Part shown: piece after piece, positions 7,993 through 16,189 of the stretch | Position numbering within the stretch: the stretch's first letter is position 1 | How the letters are laid out: each line of letters opens with the position of its first letter | Origin: Arthrobacter sp. ISL-72 | GTDB taxonomy: Bacteria > Actinomycetota > Actinomycetes > Actinomycetales > Micrococcaceae | Assembly (NCBI RefSeq): GCF_018613755.1 | Contig: NZ_JAGGPP010000008.1 | Location: 310,001-374,000, forward strand | Length of the DNA stretch: 64,000 nucleotides | Direction of reading: 5' to 3' | Position numbers and translations under genes: made by a program | The notes under the pieces: generated by a model | Seen by the model: only the letters and a program-made list of their open reading frames with translations | What the model was told of the DNA's origin: nothing | The model's database searches: none

Positions 7993-8042
7993 AGGCTACG
8001 GAGACACGCGGGACGGCACTAGAGTAGTCACTACTTGTCTTT
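7993..8042 (-). promoter_or_regulatory. Shared-operator promoter of the 45-aa membrane peptide
   Basis: Toward the gene, the operator at 8042-8024 reads AAAGACAAGTAGTGACTAC, preceded by GGGGAT. The -10-like TAGCCT occupies 7998-7993, starting 25 bp after the operator. ATG 7986 follows after 6 bp. The core GTAG-nnn-CTAC is a perfect inverted repeat. Confidence 0.65.
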
Positions 8043-8183
8043 ATCCCCATTGCTGTTCGCTCTTCACATCAAGCTCACCATGCCATAAAGTGGCCATAGG
8101 ATCGGCGATCGGCTCAGCGACGTTTATCTCAGGAATGAAGTACGTCCTCAGGATTGAACTACGTCCCAGGAGAGCTGAGAACA

Positions 8184-8420
8184 GTGGCCGCTGAAGGTTT
8201 TTCCAATACCCGTTTCCTTACCGTTTCCGAAGTCGCAGAGGTGATGCGGCTGTCCAGGATGACCGTGTACCGGCTGGTCAAGGCGCACGACCTGCCGGCC
8301 GTCCGGTTCGGCCGGTCTTACCGGGTTCCCGAGCACGCCATCGAAGACTACGTCCAGCACCATTCGACGCTGGCGGACGAAGAGCGTCCGGACAAGCAAT
8401 CGGATAAGGACCCTGCTTAG
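8184..8420 (+). CDS. Small helix-turn-helix DNA-binding protein (BldC/excisionase-like)
   Basis: 78 aa from GTG 8184, which follows AGGAGAG by about 11 bp; an in-frame TTG at 8154 would add 10 residues. The body is a MerR/excisionase-type winged helix: FLTVSEVAEVMRLSRMTVYR, then LPAVRFGRSYRVPEHAIEDY. Small proteins of this type are common in actinobacteria, where relatives such as BldC bind DNA cooperatively; the rest of this protein is a short charged tail. The gene converges on sufU with a 4-bp overlap of the stops. Its target is unknown. Confidence 0.8.
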   Translation: MAAEGFSNTRFLTVSEVAEVMRLSRMTVYRLVKAHDLPAVRFGRSYRVPEHAIEDYVQHHSTLADEERPDKQSDKDPA

Positions 8421-8902
8421 CTGCTGGCGGACACGGCCTGCCGCAGCGCGTCCTCCGCAGCCACCCATGCCAGCATGGCGCATTTGACCCTGGCGGGATA
8501 CTTTGCCACTCCGGCCAAAGCCGCCGCATCACCCAGAATCTCTTCGTCCGGCTCCAGCCGGCCCCGCGAGCGCATAAGCTCCCTGAAATGGCCGATCATT
8601 TCGTCGAGTTCGGCCGGCGACGCACCTTCGGACAATTCGCTCAATATTGACGCGGAAGCCATTGAGATGGCGCAGCCCTCACCTTGCCACCGGACGGCTT
8701 TAATATTTGACTCCGAGCCGCCCGGCTCAAGCTCCAGGCGCAGCGTGATTTCGTCGCCGCACACCGGGTTGAGCTGGTGGCACTGCCCGACTCCCGCCTG
8801 TTCCGGCATGGCAGCGGCTTCGTCCGGGCTTAAATCTGCGCCGCTGCGGGCCTTGGCATGCTCCAGGATCAGCTGCTGATACATCGCGTCCAATGAGCTC
8901 AT
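8417..8902 (-). CDS. sufU: SufU-type Fe-S cluster assembly protein
   Basis: 161 aa, usual length for the family. Conserved cysteines are in NPVCGD (Cys48), GEGCAISMASAS and RVKCAMLAW, with Asp50 next to the first; these bind zinc and accept sulfur in SufU. The protein takes persulfide sulfur from the SufS cysteine desulfurase for Fe-S cluster building in the cytosol. Its ATG overlaps the sufS stop as ATGA, so the two are translationally coupled. sufB, sufC and sufD are not next to the pair in this window. Confident. Confidence 0.93.
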   Translation of the reverse strand: MSSLDAMYQQLILEHAKARSGADLSPDEAAAMPEQAGVGQCHQLNPVCGDEITLRLELEPGGSESNIKAVRWQGEGCAISMASASILSELSEGASPAELDEMIGHFRELMRSRGRLEPDEEILGDAAALAGVAKYPARVKCAMLAWVAAEDALRQAVSASS

Positions 8903-10230
8903 TTGGAATCCCCCGAACCGGCTGCCCCGAAGTAGGGCCGGACTTGGGCCACAGCCTCGAGCAGGAAGTCCACTTCTTCAGTGGTGTTGTACAGGTAGGT
9001 GCTCGCCCGGGTGGTTGCAGTCAGGCCGAGCCGGCGGTGGAGCGGCTGTGCGCAGTGGTGTCCCACCCTGACCGCGATACCCATGCTGTCCAGGTACTGC
9101 CCGACGTCGTGCGCGTGCACCCCGGCAACGTCAAAGGCCGCCAGGCCGAGGCGTTCCACGCCTGCCGCCGGTCCCACAACCCGGACCCCGTCGATGGCGC
9201 TGAGCCCGTTGACCAGTCGCTGCCCCAATTGGGCTTCCCAGCCGGCGATCCGTTCCATTCCGGTTTCATGCAGGTAATTGGCCGCAGCGGCGAGGGCCAC
9301 CGCCTGCGAGATGGGCTGCGTACCTGCTTCGAACCGCTGGGGCGCGGGCAGGTAGTCGGCTTTGTCCATGGTGACCGTCGTAATCATGGAGCCTCCGGTC
9401 AGGAACGGGGGCATCGCGTTCAACAGTTCGCGCCTGCCGTAAACGCCGCCGATCCCCGTCGGCGCGAGCATCTTGTGGCCGGAGAACACGGCAAAATCGA
9501 CGTCCAGGGCCTTGAAGTCCAAAGGCAGGTGCGGCGCGGACTGGCAGGCGTCAAGGACCACAAGGGCCCCCACTTCCCGGGCAAGCCCTACGAGTTCGGA
9601 AACGGGGTTGATGGTTCCGAGCACATTTGACGCGTGGGTGAATGCCAGGACTTTGGTGCGGGCCGTGATGAGGCGGGCCGCCTCCTCAAGCCGCAGCGCG
9701 CCGTCGTCGTCGATGGGGATGAACTTCAAGGTGGCGCCGGTGCGCCGGCAGAGCTCCTGCCACGGGATGAGGTTCGCGTGGTGTTCCATCTCCGTCACCA
9801 CCACTTCATCCCCCGGCCCGAGGGCAAACCGGCGGGCGTCGGCCCCTGTGCTGCCAATACTTGCGTTGGAAAAGGCGTATGCCAGCAGGTTAAGTCCGGC
9901 AGTGGCATTGGCAGTCCAGACCAGTTCGTCCTCCGCCGCCCCAATGAATGCGGCCACCGTGGCGCGGGCATCCTCGAACGCGTCGGTGGCCTGGACGGCA
10001 AGATGATGGGCGCCGCGGTGCACAGCGGCGTTCCTCAGTTCGTAAAACTCCTGCTCGGCCTCGAGCACGCTGCGCGGGTTCTGCGAGGTGGCGCCGGAAT
10101 CCAGGTACACGAGCGGCCTGCCATTGACTTCCTGCTCCAGGACCGGGAAATCGTTGCGGATACGCAGGACCTCGACGTCACTTAGCGCGACCTGGATGTC
10201 TGCGGAAGCGGGAGTGGATACCATGACCAA
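8899..10230 (-). CDS. sufS: Cysteine desulfurase SufS (group II, PLP enzyme)
   Basis: 443 aa. The fold type I PLP lysine is in FSGHKMLAP (Lys253); the catalytic cysteine lies in RVGHHCAQP (Cys392). Other landmarks are YLDSGATSQNP near the N terminus and EMEHHANLIPW. It releases sulfur from L-cysteine as a persulfide and passes it to SufU. A TTG start at 10230 is chosen because AAGGAG (10238-10243) is 7 bp upstream; the ATG two codons later would be too far. The operon is sufS-sufU. The pair lies between LAL2 and the small HTH gene, i.e. inside the accessory block. Confidence 0.93.
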   Translation of the reverse strand: MVMVSTPASADIQVALSDVEVLRIRNDFPVLEQEVNGRPLVYLDSGATSQNPRSVLEAEQEFYELRNAAVHRGAHHLAVQATDAFEDARATVAAFIGAAEDELVWTANATAGLNLLAYAFSNASIGSTGADARRFALGPGDEVVVTEMEHHANLIPWQELCRRTGATLKFIPIDDDGALRLEEAARLITARTKVLAFTHASNVLGTINPVSELVGLAREVGALVVLDACQSAPHLPLDFKALDVDFAVFSGHKMLAPTGIGGVYGRRELLNAMPPFLTGGSMITTVTMDKADYLPAPQRFEAGTQPISQAVALAAAANYLHETGMERIAGWEAQLGQRLVNGLSAIDGVRVVGPAAGVERLGLAAFDVAGVHAHDVGQYLDSMGIAVRVGHHCAQPLHRRLGLTATTRASTYLYNTTEEVDFLLEAVAQVRPYFGAAGSGDSK

Positions 10231-10354
10231 ACTGGGGCTCCTTGATAGGCAAGACCTGCCGACAGCTCGCCGCCACGGCCAGGCACACCGCTTGTGTCCG
10301 CGGTGCTACTCCTCAATTGTCCCACTATTGCCACCCGCCGTTCCGCGCCGGGCT

Positions 10355-12925
10355 TTAGGGCCCCGCAGAGTCCAGGCTGTTCCACAGTTCGGCCAGCTCC
10401 TGACGGCGGGAAACGCCTAGCTTGCCGTAGATCCTCTGCAGATGCGCGTTCACTGTGTTGACGGCGATCCCGAGTTCCGCCGCGACGTGGGCGCTTCCCA
10501 TCCCGGATACAACCAGCGCCGCAACCTCACGCTCCCGTTGCGAAAGCTTCGGAGGGTCTGCAGCGGCCGCCCGCTTGGTGGCGGAAGGAACGGGCGCCTG
10601 CCCGCTGGAGCCGTCACTCGACCAGCGCCAATCCGGCGGACCGTCCGCAGCATGTTCGATGAACGCATTGTCAGGGCCAGCCGCCGCAACCAGGTTCAGC
10701 AGTTCCAGTGCCCGGCGGCCTTTGCCTCCGCCCGTCGCCCTGGCCGGCTTCCGCGGCGTCCTCGGCGGTGGACCGGCGGCACCGGTAACGGCCGGACGTG
10801 CCACCGTCGCATACGCTTCCGCTACCCTGGCTGCGACGTCACCGTCTGTGCTGAGGGCATTAGCCGGGGCTGCCGCAGGAACGGCTACCTGCGCCGAGTC
10901 CCAGGCCAGCCACTCGGCCGTGGCCTGCGCACCCAGCGTGAGGGCGAGCAGGTCATTAGCATCGCCGGCCCTTCCTTCGCCTGCACCGTGCGTCCACGCA
11001 GCAGGGTGGCCGGGGAGCCGGCCCGAAGCCGTGGCGTGCCGGCAAAACATCATGGCCCGGAAAAGTTGCAGCGGCCCTCCAGGGTAGCTCATCCACTTGT
11101 TGGCGCCGGCGCGTGGGGCCGCGCTGCCGGCGTCGGGGCCCTGACCCAACCTCGTGAGGTTGGCGGCGTGGATGGTGAGCACGGTGGAGTGGAAGTCAAC
11201 ACTGCAGCGCGGCAGGAGCTCGACGGCGCTGAGCGCCCGGGTTGAAAGCGCGACAGCGTCAGTGCACTTTCCCCGAACAGACAGTCCCTGCGAGGCCAGC
11301 GCCAAAAGCAGGATGCCGGCATGGGTTCCCGGCGAATCGTCAGTACCGTGCCCTTCTTCGCCGAAACCCTCGGGGCAAAGCCGCTGGAACAGTTCTTCCG
11401 CGGGACTGGGCCAGGTTCCTTCCATCGACTCAAGGTATAGCTGCAGGACGTCCAGCTCATCCTGGACGGCGTTTTGATAGGTGTCGGCCGCCGTGTCCCC
11501 CACGGATGCGGCAGCAGCCAGGCTCAGCCGCCGCCTTGCCCTGTCCAGCACGGCCTGCAGGGCGTCGCGGCCCGGGTTCGTGGGGATCAGGGCCTGCAGG
11601 AGCAGGCCAACCGCACGGGCGAACTCCATGGAGAGCACCGCCGGAGTGGTTTCCACGAGGTGCCCGAGCATCTCGGCGCTCTGGCTGTACTTGCGGGAAT
11701 GGAACAGGGCCCGGGCAGCCTCCGTCCCTGCCATCAGCCGGAGCTCGGGTGCCTTGATCGCTTCGGCGGCGCGCAGCGCTGCGCCGCTGTCATAGAGGTT
11801 GTTGGCGGCGGTGGCCACGGCCAGCAGATCGAGGTCCGCCACAGCCGCCCCGGCATCGAGTGCTGCCTCTACACGCCGCAGGAGGTCCCAAAGTGGTTCC
11901 TCCCCCGCCCGTCCGGAACCACCCACTGCGTTGCCGCGCAGCTTCAGCGGCTCCGCCGCACTCGGAAAACGCCGGGCAGCCCGTGCTTCAACCTCGTGGT
12001 TCAAGGTGACGTCCGCGCCGCCATCGCACCTTATTTGGAGCCGGATCATGTTGCGCTGCTCCAAGGCGGCGAGGGTGCCGGGTGACACCGCCTGGGCCAG
12101 GGCGGAAAGTGACGCCGGATCAGCGGCCGCCAGCATGTCAACCACCCGCCGCTGCTCTGGCGGAAGTGCGTCGATCCGCCGCCGGGCCAGATCAACTTGA
12201 CGCACTTCCTCCGTCTCCAGTGGACGGACCATCGCACAACTGCCGCCCCGCTGGACAATAAGGCCTGCCGCCAGCAATTCGTCGACGAGCCAGCTGGCCG
12301 TAAGCGCATTGGCAGCTGACGCGGCATGGATGTCGCGCAGTATGGTGCGGCCGGGCCGGGCAGGCAGCCGCTGCTCGAGCAAACTCCGCAGCTGCTCCTG
12401 TGTTAAATCCTCCAAAGCCACTATGGTCAGTTGCCGGGCCACCACCGATTCCATCAGCTCCATTTGAAGTTGGCGGTCGGAACGGTGGCTTGCCAGCACC
12501 TTGATATCGGGTTCCGAAAGGAGCTGGTTCAACACCCAGAGGGATGTTCCGTCAAGGTGGTCCACGTTGTCCAGGACCAACAGGATGCCGTTTGCGCCCG
12601 GATCCTGGCTTCGCAAGGCATCACGGCATGCCCGGACGATGGTCAGCGGTGACACATTGAATCCGGCGAGCAATGCCGGGGCCAGGACACTGCCGATACT
12701 GAACTTCATCCGACGTGCGGATTCGGGAATGCTGTGGGCGATGATGGTCAGCTGCGCGGCGAGGGAATCCGCGGCGGCCGCAAGGAGCCTGGTCCGGCCG
12801 GAGCCGGCGGCACCCGTAACGATGACACCTGAACTCTCCGGATCGGAGAGTGCGTCGAGTGCGGCCCGCAGTTCGGCCACACGAATGATTGTCGGGAACT
12901 GTGAATTTCCTGCCCTAACGTCCAT
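10355..12925 (-). CDS. LAL2: large LuxR-family regulator with altered Walker A
   Basis: About 856 aa from ATG 12925 (MDVRAGNSQF). The longer frame from 13093 is rejected because it would include the operator and -10 of its own promoter (12999-13049) in coding sequence. The Walker A site (residues about 38-45) reads GAAGSGRT, with Arg in place of the invariant Lys, so ATP binding may be changed. Walker B is ILLVLDNVDHLDG. The C terminus is a LuxR helix-turn-helix (LSQREREVAALVVSGMG, VAAELGIAVNTVNAHLQRIY). The middle is alanine-rich and helical. Its HTH carries NTVNAHL where the other five have RTVEGHL, making it the most divergent of the six. sufS follows after 124 bp. Confidence 0.8.
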   Translation of the reverse strand: MDVRAGNSQFPTIIRVAELRAALDALSDPESSGVIVTGAAGSGRTRLLAAAADSLAAQLTIIAHSIPESARRMKFSIGSVLAPALLAGFNVSPLTIVRACRDALRSQDPGANGILLVLDNVDHLDGTSLWVLNQLLSEPDIKVLASHRSDRQLQMELMESVVARQLTIVALEDLTQEQLRSLLEQRLPARPGRTILRDIHAASAANALTASWLVDELLAAGLIVQRGGSCAMVRPLETEEVRQVDLARRRIDALPPEQRRVVDMLAAADPASLSALAQAVSPGTLAALEQRNMIRLQIRCDGGADVTLNHEVEARAARRFPSAAEPLKLRGNAVGGSGRAGEEPLWDLLRRVEAALDAGAAVADLDLLAVATAANNLYDSGAALRAAEAIKAPELRLMAGTEAARALFHSRKYSQSAEMLGHLVETTPAVLSMEFARAVGLLLQALIPTNPGRDALQAVLDRARRRLSLAAAASVGDTAADTYQNAVQDELDVLQLYLESMEGTWPSPAEELFQRLCPEGFGEEGHGTDDSPGTHAGILLLALASQGLSVRGKCTDAVALSTRALSAVELLPRCSVDFHSTVLTIHAANLTRLGQGPDAGSAAPRAGANKWMSYPGGPLQLFRAMMFCRHATASGRLPGHPAAWTHGAGEGRAGDANDLLALTLGAQATAEWLAWDSAQVAVPAAAPANALSTDGDVAARVAEAYATVARPAVTGAAGPPPRTPRKPARATGGGKGRRALELLNLVAAAGPDNAFIEHAADGPPDWRWSSDGSSGQAPVPSATKRAAAADPPKLSQREREVAALVVSGMGSAHVAAELGIAVNTVNAHLQRIYGKLGVSRRQELAELWNSLDSAGP

Positions 12926-12998
12926 GGTTGGGTCGATTCCTAGGCGCGGAGCGGTCCCGGACCTGCCCCCAAACAACCTGCCGGCATTAGCAACTTCA

Positions 12999-13049
12999 AC
13001 GCTACCTAGCCATTCCCTGCCGGGGCGTGAGTAGTGACTACTTGAATAT
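12999..13049 (-). promoter_or_regulatory. Shared-operator promoter of LAL2
   Basis: Toward the gene, the operator at 13049-13031 is ATATTCAAGTAGTCACTAC and the -10-like TAGCGT at 13004-12999 starts 26 bp later. The spacer contains CGCCCCGGCAGG, also present at the same place in the UDP-sugar operon promoter (25153-25203). The operator is 106 bp from ATG 12925. Confidence 0.6.
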
Positions 13050-13313
13050 CCGGGGCTGTTGCTTGCAGGCCCGACCGGGCTACTCACAGGCATCCGTGTA
13101 AAGTGGAGCGGGTGTTAACGGTCTCTTCGGGTCTCTTGACGGTCTCGCTGGCTGCTTCTGGGGAGTAAGCGGCTCAGCTGGTTTCACTATCAGCATTGAT
13201 TCTGCGCGCGGCCATCGCCGCGCCAATCTGGCGGTCATGACCCGTACTTGGCGTGCCCCCATGCGGGTACCTGCCATCCCTGTTAATGTCCCCAACAGAT
13301 ATGTATCCCAAAA

Positions 13314-14372
13314 ATGAAACACATGACCGCACCATTCATGGCTGTGTTGATTCTCCTTGTCGGAGTATTGACCGCCGGCTGCGCCGCCCAAACGGCGCCC
13401 AGCCCGTCGGCCTCCACCAGTCCTTCGTCAGCCAGCGCGACAGCTGCGCGGGTAACACCGAAGGCATCACCCTCACCAAGTTCGACGCCGGCAGCGGCCC
13501 CTGTCGCTGAGCCCGCACCTGCTGCCGTTTCCGCCCCTGAGCCCGCTGTCGCAGCTCCGGCGCCGGTGGCCGTGGCCGCTGCTGCACCCGCGGCTGCACC
13601 GGCAGCGAGCAAGTACCCCCTCCACACCAACGTCGTGAGCACCACCTTCTGGGTAGGCGAGATCTTCAACGCCAACCTGGCTGACGGTTCCCAGGTCTGC
13701 TCCACCTATAACGGCCAGTGGGCGTTCCAGCACACCGGGCTCAACGCCGGCACGACGCCTGACTCGGCTTCCGGCTGCCCGGGCAGCATCTACGGCGGCT
13801 GCGACGGTGTGAGCTCCGGTACGGGAAGCTCGTTCACTTGCGCCACGGAAGCCCGCGATGCGTCCAACGGGTATTTCCCCAAGAACCAGCCCACCCCGCT
13901 GGAGAACCCGTTCTACCTCGACCTGCCCTACGACGACATGAACGACGGCGTCGCGTTCCAGCAGCGCTGCCAGGTCATTCCGTGGGCTGCCGCGGACAAC
14001 GCCGCCACCGGCGCCGACCACTGCGCGGACGGCAACTACTCGTACATGAAGAACCGCTGGGTCCAGATGACCGGACCGAACGGTAACGTCTGCTACGGAC
14101 AGATCGAAGACGCCGGACCTTCCAGCGGCTCCGAGTACCATGATGCGAACTACGTCTTCGGTGCAGCCGACGCCCGCCCGGCGAACACTGATTTCTCCGC
14201 CGACGGCGCGCAGGGCGCGGGTATGGATGTTTCTCCGGCGCTGAACGGCTGCCTTGGCTTCGCGGAGCTGGATGGCAGCGGCGACCACGTCTCCTGGCGG
14301 TTTGTTGACCGCGCCGCTGTTCCCGCCGGTCCGTGGCTGAACGTGGAAACCACTTCCGGTGTGAGCTCGTAA
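13314..14372 (+). CDS. Secreted lipoprotein, paralogue of 19437-20201, double-psi-barrel-like
   Basis: 352 aa. A lipoprotein signal peptide (hydrophobic run, then LTAGC; Cys about 23) is followed by roughly 75 residues rich in Ala, Pro and Ser, a typical cell-wall spacer. From YPLHTNVVSTTFWVGE to the end it aligns with the other lipoprotein here: NPFYLDLPYDD, YMKNRWVQM, YGQIEDAGP, VFGAADARPAN, GMDVSPALNGCLGF and WRFVD. The GPxxx..DxSPAxxxxLG pattern resembles RlpA-type double-psi barrels (inference). Several cysteines suggest disulfides. Such folds bind or cleave glycans, but catalysis is not established. The gene ends at a strong two-way terminator. Confidence 0.75.
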   Translation: MKHMTAPFMAVLILLVGVLTAGCAAQTAPSPSASTSPSSASATAARVTPKASPSPSSTPAAAPVAEPAPAAVSAPEPAVAAPAPVAVAAAAPAAAPAASKYPLHTNVVSTTFWVGEIFNANLADGSQVCSTYNGQWAFQHTGLNAGTTPDSASGCPGSIYGGCDGVSSGTGSSFTCATEARDASNGYFPKNQPTPLENPFYLDLPYDDMNDGVAFQQRCQVIPWAAADNAATGADHCADGNYSYMKNRWVQMTGPNGNVCYGQIEDAGPSSGSEYHDANYVFGAADARPANTDFSADGAQGAGMDVSPALNGCLGFAELDGSGDHVSWRFVDRAAVPAGPWLNVETTSGVSS

Positions 14373-14405
14373 CTGCGCACTCCCTGAAGTGAGCTGCTGA
14401 AGGAG

Positions 14406-14453
14406 AAACGCCCCCTGCGGCAGGACCACAATGTCCTGCCGCAGGGGGCGTTT
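14406..14453. terminator. Strong bidirectional terminator hairpin
   Basis: Perfect 21-bp stem (AAACGCCCCCTGCGGCAGGAC and its complement) around a 6-nt loop CACAAT. AAA precedes and TTT follows, so it can act on both strands. It separates the convergent lipoprotein gene and GT2 gene. Confidence 0.9.
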
Positions 14454-14487
14454 CCCGCTTCCTGCCCCGTCCGTGCGGCCAGGGACG

Positions 14488-15933
14488 CTACCGGGTGGCT
14501 CCCGCCCCCGCCGTAGCCTCTTCCAGCTCGAGCCCCTCTCCTTGGATGCGGCGCATCGGGCTGACCCACACGCCCGAGGATGCCGCAGAGAAGGCCCGGG
14601 GCAGCACCATCAGGCAAATGACGGAGTCGAGGATCCGCATGAGCGGGAAGAAGAGTGCCATCAGCAGGATGCCCGGGCGACGGAGGGCAATGGCTGCGAT
14701 GACGGTGAGCAGGAAGTCCGGGATGAGAACCCCCAGCAGGACGTCCTGGGGACGCATGAGCCCGGACAGGAAGAGGAAGGATTCGCCGTTGTCACCGAAC
14801 GCCTGGAGCTGCATTGAGGCCACGAGCGACAACAGGAACACCGGAATCAGCAAGACGAAGAACAGGCAGCTGATGACGAGTTCGACGATGTAGAACACCA
14901 GCACTAACCAGAACTTTCCGGCCTGCAGGCGGTGCCGCCGCACTGTCTGCCAGAAGCCGAGGATCCAGCGCCGCACCTGCCGGGTGTAGTCCTGCAGGTT
15001 GTCTGGATCCTGCGTATAGGCCACGGCGGCTGACGGGTGAAAGGCGATTCGTCCCAGTTTCTTGGCATGGATCTCGAAGGTCATGTTGAAGTCCTCGATG
15101 ACCAGGCCGGGCGCCAGCACCTTGATTTTCGCGAGTGCACTTGTGCGGTACATGCTGGCGAAGCCCGGCACGATCGAAACGACGTTTGCGCCCCTGGCCG
15201 CCTGACCGTACTTGAGGAGCAGCTGGACAACGATGTACAGCCGTTCGCGGTAGGCGACCAGGAAACGGCCAAGCGCTGTCGGTGCGGGCGGGGTCATGAT
15301 GGATTTGGCCCGGCCGGCCACGGCAACCACGTCGCGGTCAAGGAACAGCGGCAACCCGGTCTCGAGGTAGTCAGGGTTCGGCCTGGTGTCCGCGTCCAGC
15401 AGCATCACCACTTTGAACTTCCGGCACAGCTCGAAGTGGGCGATCCCGGCGGCAAGCGCACCGGCCTTCCCCCTGTTCGGTTCGAGTTCCAGGACTTTGA
15501 CCCCGGCAGCGCGGGCAATGGCGGCGGTGTCGTCAGTGGACATGTCGGAGATCACGTGGATGTTCCTGAGCGGCACCAGGACCGAGGCGGCCCGGATCGT
15601 CTCCCTGATGACAAGGGCCTCGTTGTGGGCGGCAATGAGCACCGCGACGTTCGCCGGAAGGATCCTGGGGTCCCTGGCACGGTGGCGGCCGTGCTCCCGT
15701 TGCAGCTCGCCGCGGTGCGCCCGTGGCGCGGGCAGCGCGTGGACCCCGTGAAAGCCCGACCCGATCCTGTTGGCCAGCTGCCAGCGCTGGAGGAGCCCGA
15801 AGACCCGGCTGCTGAACGGTGGCCCCAGCGCGACCCTCCGGATGTACTGCTCGTTAGCCAGGCGCAGCAGGCCAACAAGCGACCAGAAAATGGTGCTGAT
15901 TCCCAGGACAAGGACAACGTAGACGGCTATCAC
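14488..15933 (-). CDS. Processive family 2 glycosyltransferase (polysaccharide synthase)
   Basis: 481 aa. One N-terminal helix, a GT2 catalytic domain, then at least three C-terminal helices. Seen motifs: AAHNEALVIRETI, DADTRP (Asp180-Asp182, metal/UDP binding), VIEDFNMTFEIH (Glu280/Asp281, base) and QVRRWILGFW (QxxRW at about 319-323), the set that marks processive synthases of the cellulose, chitin, hyaluronan or poly-GlcNAc type. It should polymerise and export a beta-linked glycan. The start is GTG 15933 with GGAG 10 bp upstream. It lies downstream of the deacetylase-like gene on the same strand, fitting an amino-sugar polymer (inference). Confidence 0.85.
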   Translation of the reverse strand: MIAVYVVLVLGISTIFWSLVGLLRLANEQYIRRVALGPPFSSRVFGLLQRWQLANRIGSGFHGVHALPAPRAHRGELQREHGRHRARDPRILPANVAVLIAAHNEALVIRETIRAASVLVPLRNIHVISDMSTDDTAAIARAAGVKVLELEPNRGKAGALAAGIAHFELCRKFKVVMLLDADTRPNPDYLETGLPLFLDRDVVAVAGRAKSIMTPPAPTALGRFLVAYRERLYIVVQLLLKYGQAARGANVVSIVPGFASMYRTSALAKIKVLAPGLVIEDFNMTFEIHAKKLGRIAFHPSAAVAYTQDPDNLQDYTRQVRRWILGFWQTVRRHRLQAGKFWLVLVFYIVELVISCLFFVLLIPVFLLSLVASMQLQAFGDNGESFLFLSGLMRPQDVLLGVLIPDFLLTVIAAIALRRPGILLMALFFPLMRILDSVICLMVLPRAFSAASSGVWVSPMRRIQGEGLELEEATAGAGATR

Positions 15934-16130
15934 AGCGACGGCGCTCCGATCGTGTCGTACATGGCATCGTCATCCGTGATCAGGGTGCCGTTCCTGAACC
16001 TGGCATGGGCTGCGGTTGTGTGCTCAGCACTAACCGTGACCGCCGTCTGTGCCCAGCTTCGCAATCGTTGTCGCTCGGCATGCACGTCACACTGGATTCC
16101 AGCTCGCCCGGAAGTTATTAACCTCATTGG

Positions 16131-16151
16131 GAATCGACTCGATTCTTTTTT
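16131..16151 (+). repeat. 15-bp palindrome followed by a T-run
   Basis: GAATCGACTCGATTC is a perfect palindrome followed by six Ts. It lies about 200 bp before the GT2 start and 39 bp after the deacetylase-like stop. On the plus strand it could fold as a small terminator; as DNA it could be a binding site. It does not match the shared 19-bp operator. Confidence 0.45.
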
Positions 16152-16189
16152 CGGGCCCGTGGAGCCTGAGCGCTGGCAACGGGCGGGGC

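Noticed and set aside
12926..13093. N-terminal extension of LAL2
   Set aside because: The 56 extra codons would cover the operator and its -10. Their sequence (SNSPGYSSSHYSRPG) shows no similarity to the N termini of the other LALs.
13473..14429. 318-aa antisense frame over the lipoprotein gene
   Set aside because: It mirrors a GC-rich gene with clear signal peptide and paralogue on the plus strand. The antisense protein is low-complexity Arg/Gly/Val and has no domain.
16131..16151. Palindrome GAATCGACTCGATTC as an eighth copy of the shared operator
   Set aside because: It shares a CGAGT core but lacks GTAG-nnn-CTAC, and no -10 hexamer is found at 25-26 bp. Kept only as a palindrome.
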